Assembly (NCBI GenBank): GCA_947627795.1
Contig: CANQXJ010000002.1
Span: 27,853-91,852, forward strand
Source: an uncultured Clostridia bacterium
GTDB lineage: Bacteria > Bacillota > Clostridia > UBA1381
Length of the DNA stretch: 64,000 bases
Direction of reading: 5' to 3'
The notes under the pieces: model-generated
What the model was told of the DNA's origin: nothing
Databases searched by the model: none
Seen by the model: only the letters and a program-made list of their open reading frames with translations
In this document: positions 29,398 through 37,032 of the stretch, piece by piece
Position numbering within the stretch: the stretch's first letter is position 1
How the letters are laid out: each line of letters begins with the position of its first letter
Position numbers and translations under genes: made by a program

Positions 29398-29548
29398 AAG
29401 ATAAATAAGTTATTCGAGGTGGTAAATTTCGTGTCGACCACACGCCGATGGTATGACAGGGGTTAAGCCCCGAGAGATGCAGGAGTAGGCACGCCTGCCG
29501 GATAACTAATCTATTTTGAACCGCTCTGACTTGTCGGGGCGGTTTTTC
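29398..29548 (+). ncRNA. Candidate small RNA with 5S-rRNA-like 3' arm and shortened 5' arm
   Basis: Promoter TTTACA(29363)-17-TATAAT(29386); closing helix GTTATTCG(29409-29416)/CGGATAAC(29499-29506); CGCCGATGGTA ... GGGG-ttaag-CCCC ... GGAGTAGG ... TGCCGGAT; terminator ACCGCTCTGAC-tt-GTCGGGGCGGT-TTTT. Confidence 0.6.
29519..29548 (+). terminator. Terminator of the candidate small RNA
   Basis: ACCGCTCTGAC tt GTCGGGGCGGT followed by TTTTT. Confidence 0.8.
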
Positions 29549-29608
29549 ATTAGATGTATTACGAAGCAAACGCAAAGTGCCTTGCGGCTGCTGACGCAAT
29601 ACATTTTG

Positions 29609-29637
29609 TTGACGAAAACGATATATGGTGTTATAAT
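29609..29637 (+). promoter_or_regulatory. radA promoter
   Basis: TTGACG 29609-29614, 17-bp spacer, TATAAT 29632-29637. Confidence 0.75.
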
Positions 29638-29668
29638 GTACACAGATCAATTTTTCCGGAGGACAAAA

Positions 29669-31045
29669 ATGAAACAAAAATCTGTTTATATATGTTCCGA
29701 ATGCGGATACCAATCAGTCAAGTGGCTCGGGAAATGCCCGGGCTGCGGGAGTTGGAACACGCTTCAGGAGACGGTTACGGAAGAGCCGAAGTCGGTGTCG
29801 CGGCGCGGTGTAAGCGCGGCTGCAGCGGCGTCTGCATCGCGCAGACCGAAGCGTATATCCGAGGTAAAGGCGGATCTCGAAACGCGCAGCACCACCGGCA
29901 TGAAGGAGCTTGACCGCGTCCTGGGCGGCGGCATAGTGCAAGGCTCGCTCGTGCTCGTCGGCGGCGATCCCGGCATAGGCAAGTCTACGCTGCTTTTGCA
30001 GATATGCCAAAAGCTCGGAGAAACGAAAAAAATACTGTACGTCAGCGGCGAGGAATCGGAAGGGCAGATCAAGCTGCGCGCTCAGCGTCTCGGAGTTACG
30101 ACGGAAAACCTGTATCTTATGTCGGAAACGGACGTGGAGGAGGTCGTCGGAGCGATAAACGACACCAAGCCCGACATAGTTGTTATAGACTCGATACAGA
30201 CCATGAACCGACAGGATATCGCGTCCGCCTCCGGCAGCGTTCCGCAGGTGCGCGAGGCTACGAATATGTTTATGCGTATCGCGAAGTCGATGGGTATTTC
30301 AATGTTTATCGTCGGGCACGTCACCAAGGACGGAGCTATTGCCGGACCGAGAGTGCTCGAGCATATGGTGGACTGCGTGCTTTATTTCGAGGGCGAAAAG
30401 CAGACGAGCTTCCGTATTCTGCGCGCGGTCAAGAACCGTTTCGGCTCGACGAACGAGATAGGCGTTTTCGAAATGCGCGATACGGGACTGGAGGAGGTTG
30501 AAAATCCGTCAATGGCGCTCTTGGAGGGCCGGGACGAGAACACCTCGGGCAGCAGCGTAGTCTGCACAATGGAGGGAACGCGCGGCATACTCGCCGAGAT
30601 CCAGGCTCTTGTCACTCCCACGGGCTTCGGCAATCCGAGGCGCATGTCGAGCGGCATCGACTTAAACCGCGTGATACTGTTGATTGCGGTACTCGAAAAG
30701 CGAGCGCGGATGAACCTGTCAAGCTCCGACGTGTATATAAACGTCGCGGGCGGATTGAAGATTTACGAAACGGCTGTTGATTTGGGAATATGCGCGGCGA
30801 TAGCGGCAAGCCAGACGGACACGGCTCTGCCGAAGGATATGATGTTTATAGGCGAGGTGGGTTTAAGCGGCGAGCTTCGGGCTGTATCGCAGCTTGAAAA
30901 ACGGCTCAGCGAGGCGGCTAAGCTTGGCTTCAAATCGGCGATCATTCCGAAGCAGTCGATGCGCGGAGTGCGCGTGCCGGAGGGCTTCGCGGCATACGGT
31001 GTAAAGACGCTTGCCGAGGCGATGAACATGATACGGCGCAGATAG
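29669..31045 (+). CDS. radA: DNA repair protein RadA (true start downstream of ORF-track start)
   Basis: MKQKSVYICSECGYQSVKWLGKCPGCGSWNTLQE zinc finger; GGDPGIGKSTLLLQ Walker A; KNRFGSTNEIGVFEM. Confidence 0.96.
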   Translation: MKQKSVYICSECGYQSVKWLGKCPGCGSWNTLQETVTEEPKSVSRRGVSAAAAASASRRPKRISEVKADLETRSTTGMKELDRVLGGGIVQGSLVLVGGDPGIGKSTLLLQICQKLGETKKILYVSGEESEGQIKLRAQRLGVTTENLYLMSETDVEEVVGAINDTKPDIVVIDSIQTMNRQDIASASGSVPQVREATNMFMRIAKSMGISMFIVGHVTKDGAIAGPRVLEHMVDCVLYFEGEKQTSFRILRAVKNRFGSTNEIGVFEMRDTGLEEVENPSMALLEGRDENTSGSSVVCTMEGTRGILAEIQALVTPTGFGNPRRMSSGIDLNRVILLIAVLEKRARMNLSSSDVYINVAGGLKIYETAVDLGICAAIAASQTDTALPKDMMFIGEVGLSGELRAVSQLEKRLSEAAKLGFKSAIIPKQSMRGVRVPEGFAAYGVKTLAEAMNMIRRR

Positions 31046-31093
31046 TTGACAAAAACGGCGATTTATAATATAATTAGTACGGAGTTGATTTAA

Positions 31094-31573
31094 GTGGCGC
31101 AGAATTTTACCGAGAAGAAAGCCGCCGGGCTAAGGGAATTTTTATTCACGCTCGTTATGGCGTGCGTTTGCTACGGGATTGGACGGCTTGTGAGGGACGC
31201 GCTGACGTCGTATAAGGTCGTAGGCGATTTGATTACAATCGCGCTCGGCTGCGTTTTGGCTTATTTCGTAATTACGCGATACGCGTCGAGCTATACGTAT
31301 TCCGTCGGAGACGGCGTTCTTAAGGTGACGCGCTCGATAGGGCACAGAGTCACGGCGGTCGAGACGGATATTTCCTCGATAAAGAGGATAAGCGCGTCAA
31401 AGCCGGATAAAGCGCCGGAACATGTATATAAAATGACTCCGTATATACTGCCGAACAAGCGTACGCGGTACGTGGTTTTCAGGCAGGGAAAGGCTGAAAA
31501 GATGATTGTTTTCGCGCCTTCAAACGAGCTTTTAAAGGCACTGAAGGCGGATAAGCATACTGAAAGGAAGTAA
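31094..31573 (+). CDS. Small membrane protein of unknown function
   Basis: Two N-terminal hydrophobic segments and a soluble C-terminal domain; own promoter TTGACA(31046)-17-TATAAT(31069). Confidence 0.6.
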   Translation: MAQNFTEKKAAGLREFLFTLVMACVCYGIGRLVRDALTSYKVVGDLITIALGCVLAYFVITRYASSYTYSVGDGVLKVTRSIGHRVTAVETDISSIKRISASKPDKAPEHVYKMTPYILPNKRTRYVVFRQGKAEKMIVFAPSNELLKALKADKHTERK

Positions 31574-32421
31574 TGAAAATGATAGATATAATCGGCGTGC
31601 GCTTTAAGCCGACGGGCAAGACCTACTATTTCGCGCCGAAGGATCTTGACATAAAAAAGGGCGACCACGTTGTGGTGGAAACGAGCCGCGGCGTTGAATA
31701 CGGCGACGTTGTTATCGGCAGAAAGGCTCTTCCGGATGAAAAAGTACCCACCCCTTTGAAGGACGTAATGCGTATTGCGACCGAGGAGGACACAAAACGG
31801 CGCGAGGAAAACAAGCTGAAGGAGAAGGAAGCCTTCGGGATATGCCTTGAAAAGATAAAGAAGCACGGTCTGGAAATGAAGCTTATAGAGGTGGAATACG
31901 CGTTTGACGGCAGCAAGGTGCTGTTCTATTTCACCGCCGACGGACGCGTGGACTTCCGCGAGCTTGTAAAGGATCTGGCGACGGTATTCAGAACGCGCAT
32001 AGAGCTGAGACAGATAGGCGTGCGCGACGAGTCGAAAACTCTCGGCAGCATCGGCGTTTGCGGAAGGAGCCTGTGCTGCTCGGAATTCCTTGACGAGTTC
32101 GTTCCGGTGTCTATAAAAATGGCGAAGGAGCAGGGCTTGTCGCTTAATCCCTCGAAAATCTCGGGAGCCTGCGGCAGGCTTATGTGCTGCCTGAAATACG
32201 AGCAGGACGTTTACGAGGAGCTTGCGAAAACCACGCCGCGCAAGGGCTCGATAGTCAAAACACCCGACGGAAAGGGCGTAGTCGAGAATGTGAGCATGCT
32301 CAAGGGCAATGTCCGCGTCCGCTTCGAGGAGCATAATGAGAAGGTTCTGCGCGACTATAATGTGAAAAATATCAAAATTTTAAAGCGCGCGGCTGAGAAT
32401 TCTGACGATATTGACGAATAA
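31573..32421 (+). CDS. ricT: PSP1/RicT (YaaT) family protein
   Basis: GVRFKPTGKTYYFAP; TRIELRQIGVRDESKTLGSIGVCGRSLCCSEFL; KISGACGRLMCCLKYE. Confidence 0.92.
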   Translation: MKMIDIIGVRFKPTGKTYYFAPKDLDIKKGDHVVVETSRGVEYGDVVIGRKALPDEKVPTPLKDVMRIATEEDTKRREENKLKEKEAFGICLEKIKKHGLEMKLIEVEYAFDGSKVLFYFTADGRVDFRELVKDLATVFRTRIELRQIGVRDESKTLGSIGVCGRSLCCSEFLDEFVPVSIKMAKEQGLSLNPSKISGACGRLMCCLKYEQDVYEELAKTTPRKGSIVKTPDGKGVVENVSMLKGNVRVRFEEHNEKVLRDYNVKNIKILKRAAENSDDIDE

Positions 32422-32542
32422 TTTAATAAAAACTATTGAAGTATTGAAAAAAGTGTGTTATAATATAGATATAAAGGAGCGTTGAGATTCGGCGCTCATG
32501 CATTGGGGGTCAATGCGAAGTATTTTAAGGAGGTGTATGTAA

Positions 32543-32713
32543 ATGGCATACAAAATCAGTGACGATTGCATCAGCTGCGGCGCTTGCGCTGCGGAATGTC
32601 CGGTAAGCGCTATAAGCGAGGGCGACAGCAAGTACGTTATAGACGCTGATACCTGCATCGAATGCGGTGCGTGCGCAGGCGTATGTCCGGTAGGAGCTCC
32701 GGCACAGGACTAA
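32543..32713 (+). CDS. 2[4Fe-4S] ferredoxin
   Basis: MAYKISDDCISCGACAAECPVSAISEGDSKYVIDADTCIECGACAGVCPVGAPAQD. Confidence 0.96.
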   Translation: MAYKISDDCISCGACAAECPVSAISEGDSKYVIDADTCIECGACAGVCPVGAPAQD

Positions 32714-32725
32714 TTTGAAGGAGAA

Positions 32726-32763
32726 AGCGCTGTCGGAATGTGAGTTCCCTCAGCGCTTTTTCT
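32726..32763 (+). terminator. Terminator after ferredoxin
   Basis: AAAGCGCTG ... CAGCGCTTTTTCT. Confidence 0.8.
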
Positions 32764-32783
32764 ATAGATAAAGCTTTATACAT

Positions 32784-34748
32784 ATGGAGGAAAATATGAA
32801 GAAACTCATAACCCTTACAATTGCCGCTGTCACGGCTCTTTCGCTGTGCGGCTGCGGCAAGGGATATGTAAGTCCCGAACGCGCCGAGCGCAAAGGGGAC
32901 AACGGTTTGAACTGGACAGTATTGGTATATATGTGCGGCGGCGCTCAGGAATCGAGACACGGCGCGGCAAGCGAGGCTCTTAAGGAAATGTGTAAGACCG
33001 ACTATCCCGAAAATATAAATGTAATCGTGCAGACAGGAGGATGCGGCGATTGGAAGATTGACGGCATTTACGGCGATTATCTGCAGAGATTTGAAATGCA
33101 GAAGGACGGCATGTATATGGTCGACCAAAAGCTCGCGTCCAATATGGGCAGCTACGGAACGCTTACCGATTTCCTTAATTGGGGCGTGGCGAGCTATCCG
33201 GCGGAGCGGTACGCGATAGTCCTTTGGGACGGCGGCGCAGGAAGCGGAGGCGTGGCGCATGACGGGCTTAACGGCAATGACGGGCTCAGTCTTGAAGAAC
33301 TCGCATATGGCATAGGAATTACAAACATAAACTATGATTTGATCGTTTTCGACGCGTCGCTGATGTCGAGTATAGAGGCGGCTTCCGCTCTTGCGCCTTA
33401 CGCGGATTATATGGCGGCTTCTCCGGATTATATGCCGGTCGGATTGGATTATGAGGGTATTTTTAATTATCTTTCGGAGAATCCGGACACGTCGGTCGCC
33501 GATTTCGGAAGAGTTATATGCGATACATACTACGAAAAATGCGAAAAAAACAAAGCTGCCGATAACGCGATAATGACGGTTATGGATCTATCGAGAATGT
33601 CGTCGCTTATGCAGGCGTTCGACGGTATGGCGGGAATAATGCTTACATCCACCGACGGACTTGCCAATTACGCGAGAATTTCGCGCGCGGCGCGCGGCGC
33701 GTACCGCTACGGAGGGCAGACCGATTACGAGGGCTACAGCAACGCTGTTGACGTCGGCGATTTGGCGGTAAAGCTTGCGGAATATGTAGGACAGCCGAGC
33801 GATATACTGAGGCAGATCTTAGACGAAGCGGTGATTTATAAAACGCAAAATCCCGAGCTTCCGCAAGATGCAAATATAAGCGGATTGAGCGTGTTTTATC
33901 CGTATATAACCGACGCGTACGCCGGTTACCGTCAAGGCGTAAGCGAGGAAATGATGGCGGAATATCTGCAAAATTCGGGAAGCGCGAACTATGCGAATTT
34001 TATAAGAAAAATATGCACTAATATAAATATGCCTTATGAAGAGGGAACGGAAAACTACGAATCTTCCTGGGCATGGGTGGATTTTGTTTCACAGCGTGAC
34101 AGCTTCGAATATTGGGTTCGGGTGAACGAACAAAATATGCTTGAGCTTAATATGCTCGGAGATATGGATATTGTCCGTAATGTAGCTTTTAACCTGTACA
34201 GAAACGACGATGTGACGGGAGAGCAGCTGATGCTCGGCCGTGACTACAACACCGAGGTAAACTGGGACGGCGGAGTGTTTGTTGACGATTTCAATTTTGA
34301 GATATTTGAATTGGGAGGCAGCCCTGTTATGACGCTGCCGATAGAAAATGATATGTACTCAATTCCGGTAATTCTTAACGGCGAAAGATCCAATATTCGC
34401 GCGAAGCGCGAGGACGCCGAAACCGGCGAGGTACGATATAAGCTTCTCGGCGCTTGGGAAGGCGTCGACTGGCAGAGCGGCATGGCGGACAGAGCCTTCA
34501 GGCGTATCAAGTTCAGAGACAAAATAACGCCGCTGTTAAAATCACTAAATACCGGCGAGCTTGTTCAGGGCGAAACCTTTACGGTAGGTCCGTTCGGGGC
34601 GTCATTAAAAAAGAAAAAGATTCCTGACGGAAACTATACATTTGAGTATGATATCAAAGACATATACGCTCAAAGCTCAACAAGCATGGCGGGACCTGTA
34701 AACATAAAAAAAGAACAAATGGACTGGTCGGCTGCGGTTGGATTATAA
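32784..34748 (+). CDS. Clostripain-family (peptidase C11-like) lipoprotein, predicted catalytically inactive
   Basis: Lipobox LSLCGCG; WTVLVYMCGG, YAIVLWDGGAGSGG, DLIVFDASLMSSIEAA; catalytic His and Cys positions substituted. Confidence 0.82.
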   Translation: MEENMKKLITLTIAAVTALSLCGCGKGYVSPERAERKGDNGLNWTVLVYMCGGAQESRHGAASEALKEMCKTDYPENINVIVQTGGCGDWKIDGIYGDYLQRFEMQKDGMYMVDQKLASNMGSYGTLTDFLNWGVASYPAERYAIVLWDGGAGSGGVAHDGLNGNDGLSLEELAYGIGITNINYDLIVFDASLMSSIEAASALAPYADYMAASPDYMPVGLDYEGIFNYLSENPDTSVADFGRVICDTYYEKCEKNKAADNAIMTVMDLSRMSSLMQAFDGMAGIMLTSTDGLANYARISRAARGAYRYGGQTDYEGYSNAVDVGDLAVKLAEYVGQPSDILRQILDEAVIYKTQNPELPQDANISGLSVFYPYITDAYAGYRQGVSEEMMAEYLQNSGSANYANFIRKICTNINMPYEEGTENYESSWAWVDFVSQRDSFEYWVRVNEQNMLELNMLGDMDIVRNVAFNLYRNDDVTGEQLMLGRDYNTEVNWDGGVFVDDFNFEIFELGGSPVMTLPIENDMYSIPVILNGERSNIRAKREDAETGEVRYKLLGAWEGVDWQSGMADRAFRRIKFRDKITPLLKSLNTGELVQGETFTVGPFGASLKKKKIPDGNYTFEYDIKDIYAQSSTSMAGPVNIKKEQMDWSAAVGL

Positions 34749-34816
34749 TTAAATACACAAAACGGCAGGAGCATTTTCCTGTCGTTTTTGATGTGTAAAA
34801 CAGCAAAAATGCCCCG

Positions 34817-34841
34817 AAATCAGCCGTTTCGGGGCATTTAA
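34817..34841 (-). terminator. Terminator downstream of acyl-CoA ligase
   Basis: AAATGCCCCGAAA tcagccg TTTCGGGGCATTT. Confidence 0.75.
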
Positions 34842-34846
34842 TTGAC

Positions 34847-36490
34847 TTAAACTCTGTATAAAAATCCGTTTTTTAAATCCTCGCGCGCCATCTGCTTCGC
34901 TTTGTAATGGAGCTTCTTACCCGTCGCGTTGAACGGAAGCTCGCTTACGAAGCGGTAGTATCGCGGGCGCTTGTAATTCGCTATCATCGGGCTTTCCTTG
35001 CAGAATTTTTCAAGCTCCTCATACGTGAGCGAATCGTCGTCCTTTACCACGTACGCGGTGACAAGCTCGCCGCGTATTTTATCGGGCGCGGAGGTCACGA
35101 TGCAGTCCTTTACCTTCGGATGCGAATTTAAAACCTCCTCGACCTGTGTCGGGTAGATGTTCTCGCCGGAGGATATGATCATATCATCCTTGCGTCCGAC
35201 GATCGTGACGTAGTTGTTTTCGTCCCATGTCGCGAGGTCGTTGGTGTAGATGTAATCCTTATAATACTTGCGCTCCGTTTCTTCCTCGTTGTTGTAGTAA
35301 ACATACGGCGACTTAGCGGGCGATTTTATAATGACCTCGCCGACCTCGATCCCGTTTTTGCGCGCAAGCTCGTCCGGCTCGGCTCTGCGGTCGTCGAATA
35401 CCTTAACCACGCGCACCTCGTCGTCCACGCACGAGCCGCCCGCTGTTCCGGCGAATTCGGGCAAATCGAACGGGCGCAGGAATGTGTTCCAAAATGTTTC
35501 GGTAGTTCCGTAGCCGTTGAAAATATTCGGCGTGAGCGTTTTTTGGTACCGTATGCATGCGGCTCTTTCGAGCGCGCTGCCCATAGTGACGATGCCTCTG
35601 AGCGAGCTTAAATCGCGACCGTCTTTGTCCTGCGAATCCGCGAGAGCTTCAAGCACCGTCGGCACGCCGATAACGAATGTGATACCGAATTTTTCCACGT
35701 ATTCGAGACATTTGTCGGGGTGGAATTTGCGCATTATATAAAGACTTCCGCCCGCGTAAAGAGTGGGGCAGGGACCCGCGCAGTGCAGTCCGCCGCGGTG
35801 GAACCACGGAGTTGTATTCATGGTTTTGTCGGTGTGGTTCATCGGGAAATGGATCATAACGTCGTGGCTCGAAAGCACCTCGTTGATACTCGTGAGCGGC
35901 ACGCCCTTCTGCCGACCGGTTGTGCCGGAGGTGTAAAGACGCGTTGTTTCGTCGTAAATGTTAAGCTCGTAATCGAGTACAGGCTCGTCCTCGGACGCTC
36001 CCGAGATATACTCGTTATACGAAACCGACCAGTCGTTTTTCGCGTTCAAATCGTACGGATCAATCATAATAAGCGTTTTCGGCTTATACTCCGCCATGTC
36101 GATCGCCTGCCGTATATCATCCGCCTGCTCCGCCTCGAAGAACATTACGACGGGCTTTGAGTCGTCGATATTCATAGCGACCTCGCCCGGACTCAGACGG
36201 TAATTCGCCGGACAGTTTACCGCGTGCAGCTTATGCGCCGCGACGTACGCGAACACGAACACGGGACAGTTGAGAAGCTGATACATGACCGCGTCACCCT
36301 TTTTGACGCCGTCCCGCATAAAAGCGTTCGCGAGCTTATTTACCTCTGTGTTCAGCTCCGTATAAGTCCAGCTTTCCTTGGTCTCGGGAAAATACATAGC
36401 CCGCCGTTTCCCGAATCTGCGGACATTGCGCATATAGCCCTCTATCCACGTATATTCCCTTTCAAAAATACTCTTAAAATCCTCAGCCAT
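34847..36490 (-). CDS. AMP-dependent acyl-CoA synthetase/ligase
   Basis: TRLYTSGTTGRQKGVPLT, NGYGTTETFWNTF, NDLATWDENNYVTIVGRKDDMIISSGENIYPTQVEE, FNATGKKLHYK. Confidence 0.92.
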   Translation of the reverse strand: MAEDFKSIFEREYTWIEGYMRNVRRFGKRRAMYFPETKESWTYTELNTEVNKLANAFMRDGVKKGDAVMYQLLNCPVFVFAYVAAHKLHAVNCPANYRLSPGEVAMNIDDSKPVVMFFEAEQADDIRQAIDMAEYKPKTLIMIDPYDLNAKNDWSVSYNEYISGASEDEPVLDYELNIYDETTRLYTSGTTGRQKGVPLTSINEVLSSHDVMIHFPMNHTDKTMNTTPWFHRGGLHCAGPCPTLYAGGSLYIMRKFHPDKCLEYVEKFGITFVIGVPTVLEALADSQDKDGRDLSSLRGIVTMGSALERAACIRYQKTLTPNIFNGYGTTETFWNTFLRPFDLPEFAGTAGGSCVDDEVRVVKVFDDRRAEPDELARKNGIEVGEVIIKSPAKSPYVYYNNEEETERKYYKDYIYTNDLATWDENNYVTIVGRKDDMIISSGENIYPTQVEEVLNSHPKVKDCIVTSAPDKIRGELVTAYVVKDDDSLTYEELEKFCKESPMIANYKRPRYYRFVSELPFNATGKKLHYKAKQMAREDLKNGFLYRV

Positions 36491-36629
36491 AATATTGACC
36501 TCCGTTTTTATATTTGATTATATAATACCTTATTTTGGGTGAAAAGTCAAGTTTTAGCGGAAGATAACAACTTGGTGAGCGGTTTTTTTGATAAACGGTT
36601 AAATATCATTTACAAATCGGTGACAATCC

Positions 36630-36658
36630 TCGACAAAATAAAACGAATATGGTAAAAT
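36630..36658 (+). promoter_or_regulatory. Promoter of the small hydrophobic peptide gene
   Basis: TCGACA 36630-36635, 17-bp spacer, TAAAAT 36653-36658. Confidence 0.65.
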
Positions 36659-36723
36659 ACAGACATAATAGAACAAGGATTCCGGCAGACCGTTCCGACT
36701 TCACTCCGAAAGGAGGAATCGGC

Positions 36724-36813
36724 ATGAGTATTTTAGAAGCTCTTGTAGCTTTGGTAGCGCTGCTGATAATAGTAGTGCTCGTTTTAATCGTGCTTGTTGG
36801 GATAAAAAAATAA
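36724..36813 (+). CDS. 29-aa hydrophobic peptide, candidate type I toxin
   Basis: MSILEALVALVALLIIVVLVLIVLVGIKK; near-perfect SD AAAGGAGG 7-8 nt upstream of ATG; flanked by promoter, antisense promoter and terminators. Confidence 0.75.
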   Translation: MSILEALVALVALLIIVVLVLIVLVGIKK

Positions 36814-36901
36814 TCATCTGTTAGTGACATAACAGATGATTAGGGTAGAAAGATATTTTCTTTCTGCTGTACCAATGCGGAACGGTCATCCGTTTCCTTA
36901 T
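36805..36901 (-). ncRNA. Candidate antisense RNA (type I antitoxin)
   Basis: Reverse-strand promoter TTGACA(36932-36937)-18-TATAAT(36908-36913); terminator stem AATCATCTGTTA/TAACAGATGATT (36812-36841) followed on the minus strand by TTATTTTTTT. Confidence 0.7.
36812..36841 (-). terminator. Antisense RNA terminator overlapping toxin stop codon
   Basis: 12-bp perfect stem, 6-nt loop, T-run on the minus strand. Confidence 0.8.
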
Positions 36902-36914
36902 GTATCTATTATAC

Positions 36915-36957
36915 CACACCCGTATGCTGTTTGTCAAGCATACGGGTGTGTTTTTTT
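36915..36957 (+). terminator. Toxin mRNA terminator containing the antisense promoter -35 in its loop
   Basis: CACACCCGTATGC-tgtttgtcaa-GCATACGGGTGTG-TTTTTTT, 13-bp perfect stem. Confidence 0.9.
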
Positions 36958-37032
36958 AGATGCGATGCGGAGGGTAACAATTATATTTTATGCGCCGTAT
37001 TGCGATATACTGCTGAATTTATTCCACTCTGC

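Noticed and set aside
29398-29548. Candidate RNA as tRNA-Sec, SRP RNA or a known riboswitch
   Set aside because: No T-loop TTCGA, no SRP GGAAG/AGCAG core, and no riboswitch consensus I recognise; 5S-like motifs fit best
29309-29713. 134-aa minus-strand ORF over the small RNA
   Set aside because: Spans two promoters and a terminator on the opposite strand; no protein similarity recognised
31291-32334. 347-aa minus-strand ORF
   Set aside because: Fully antisense to ricT and part of the 31094 gene; composition typical of a shadow ORF in GC-rich coding sequence
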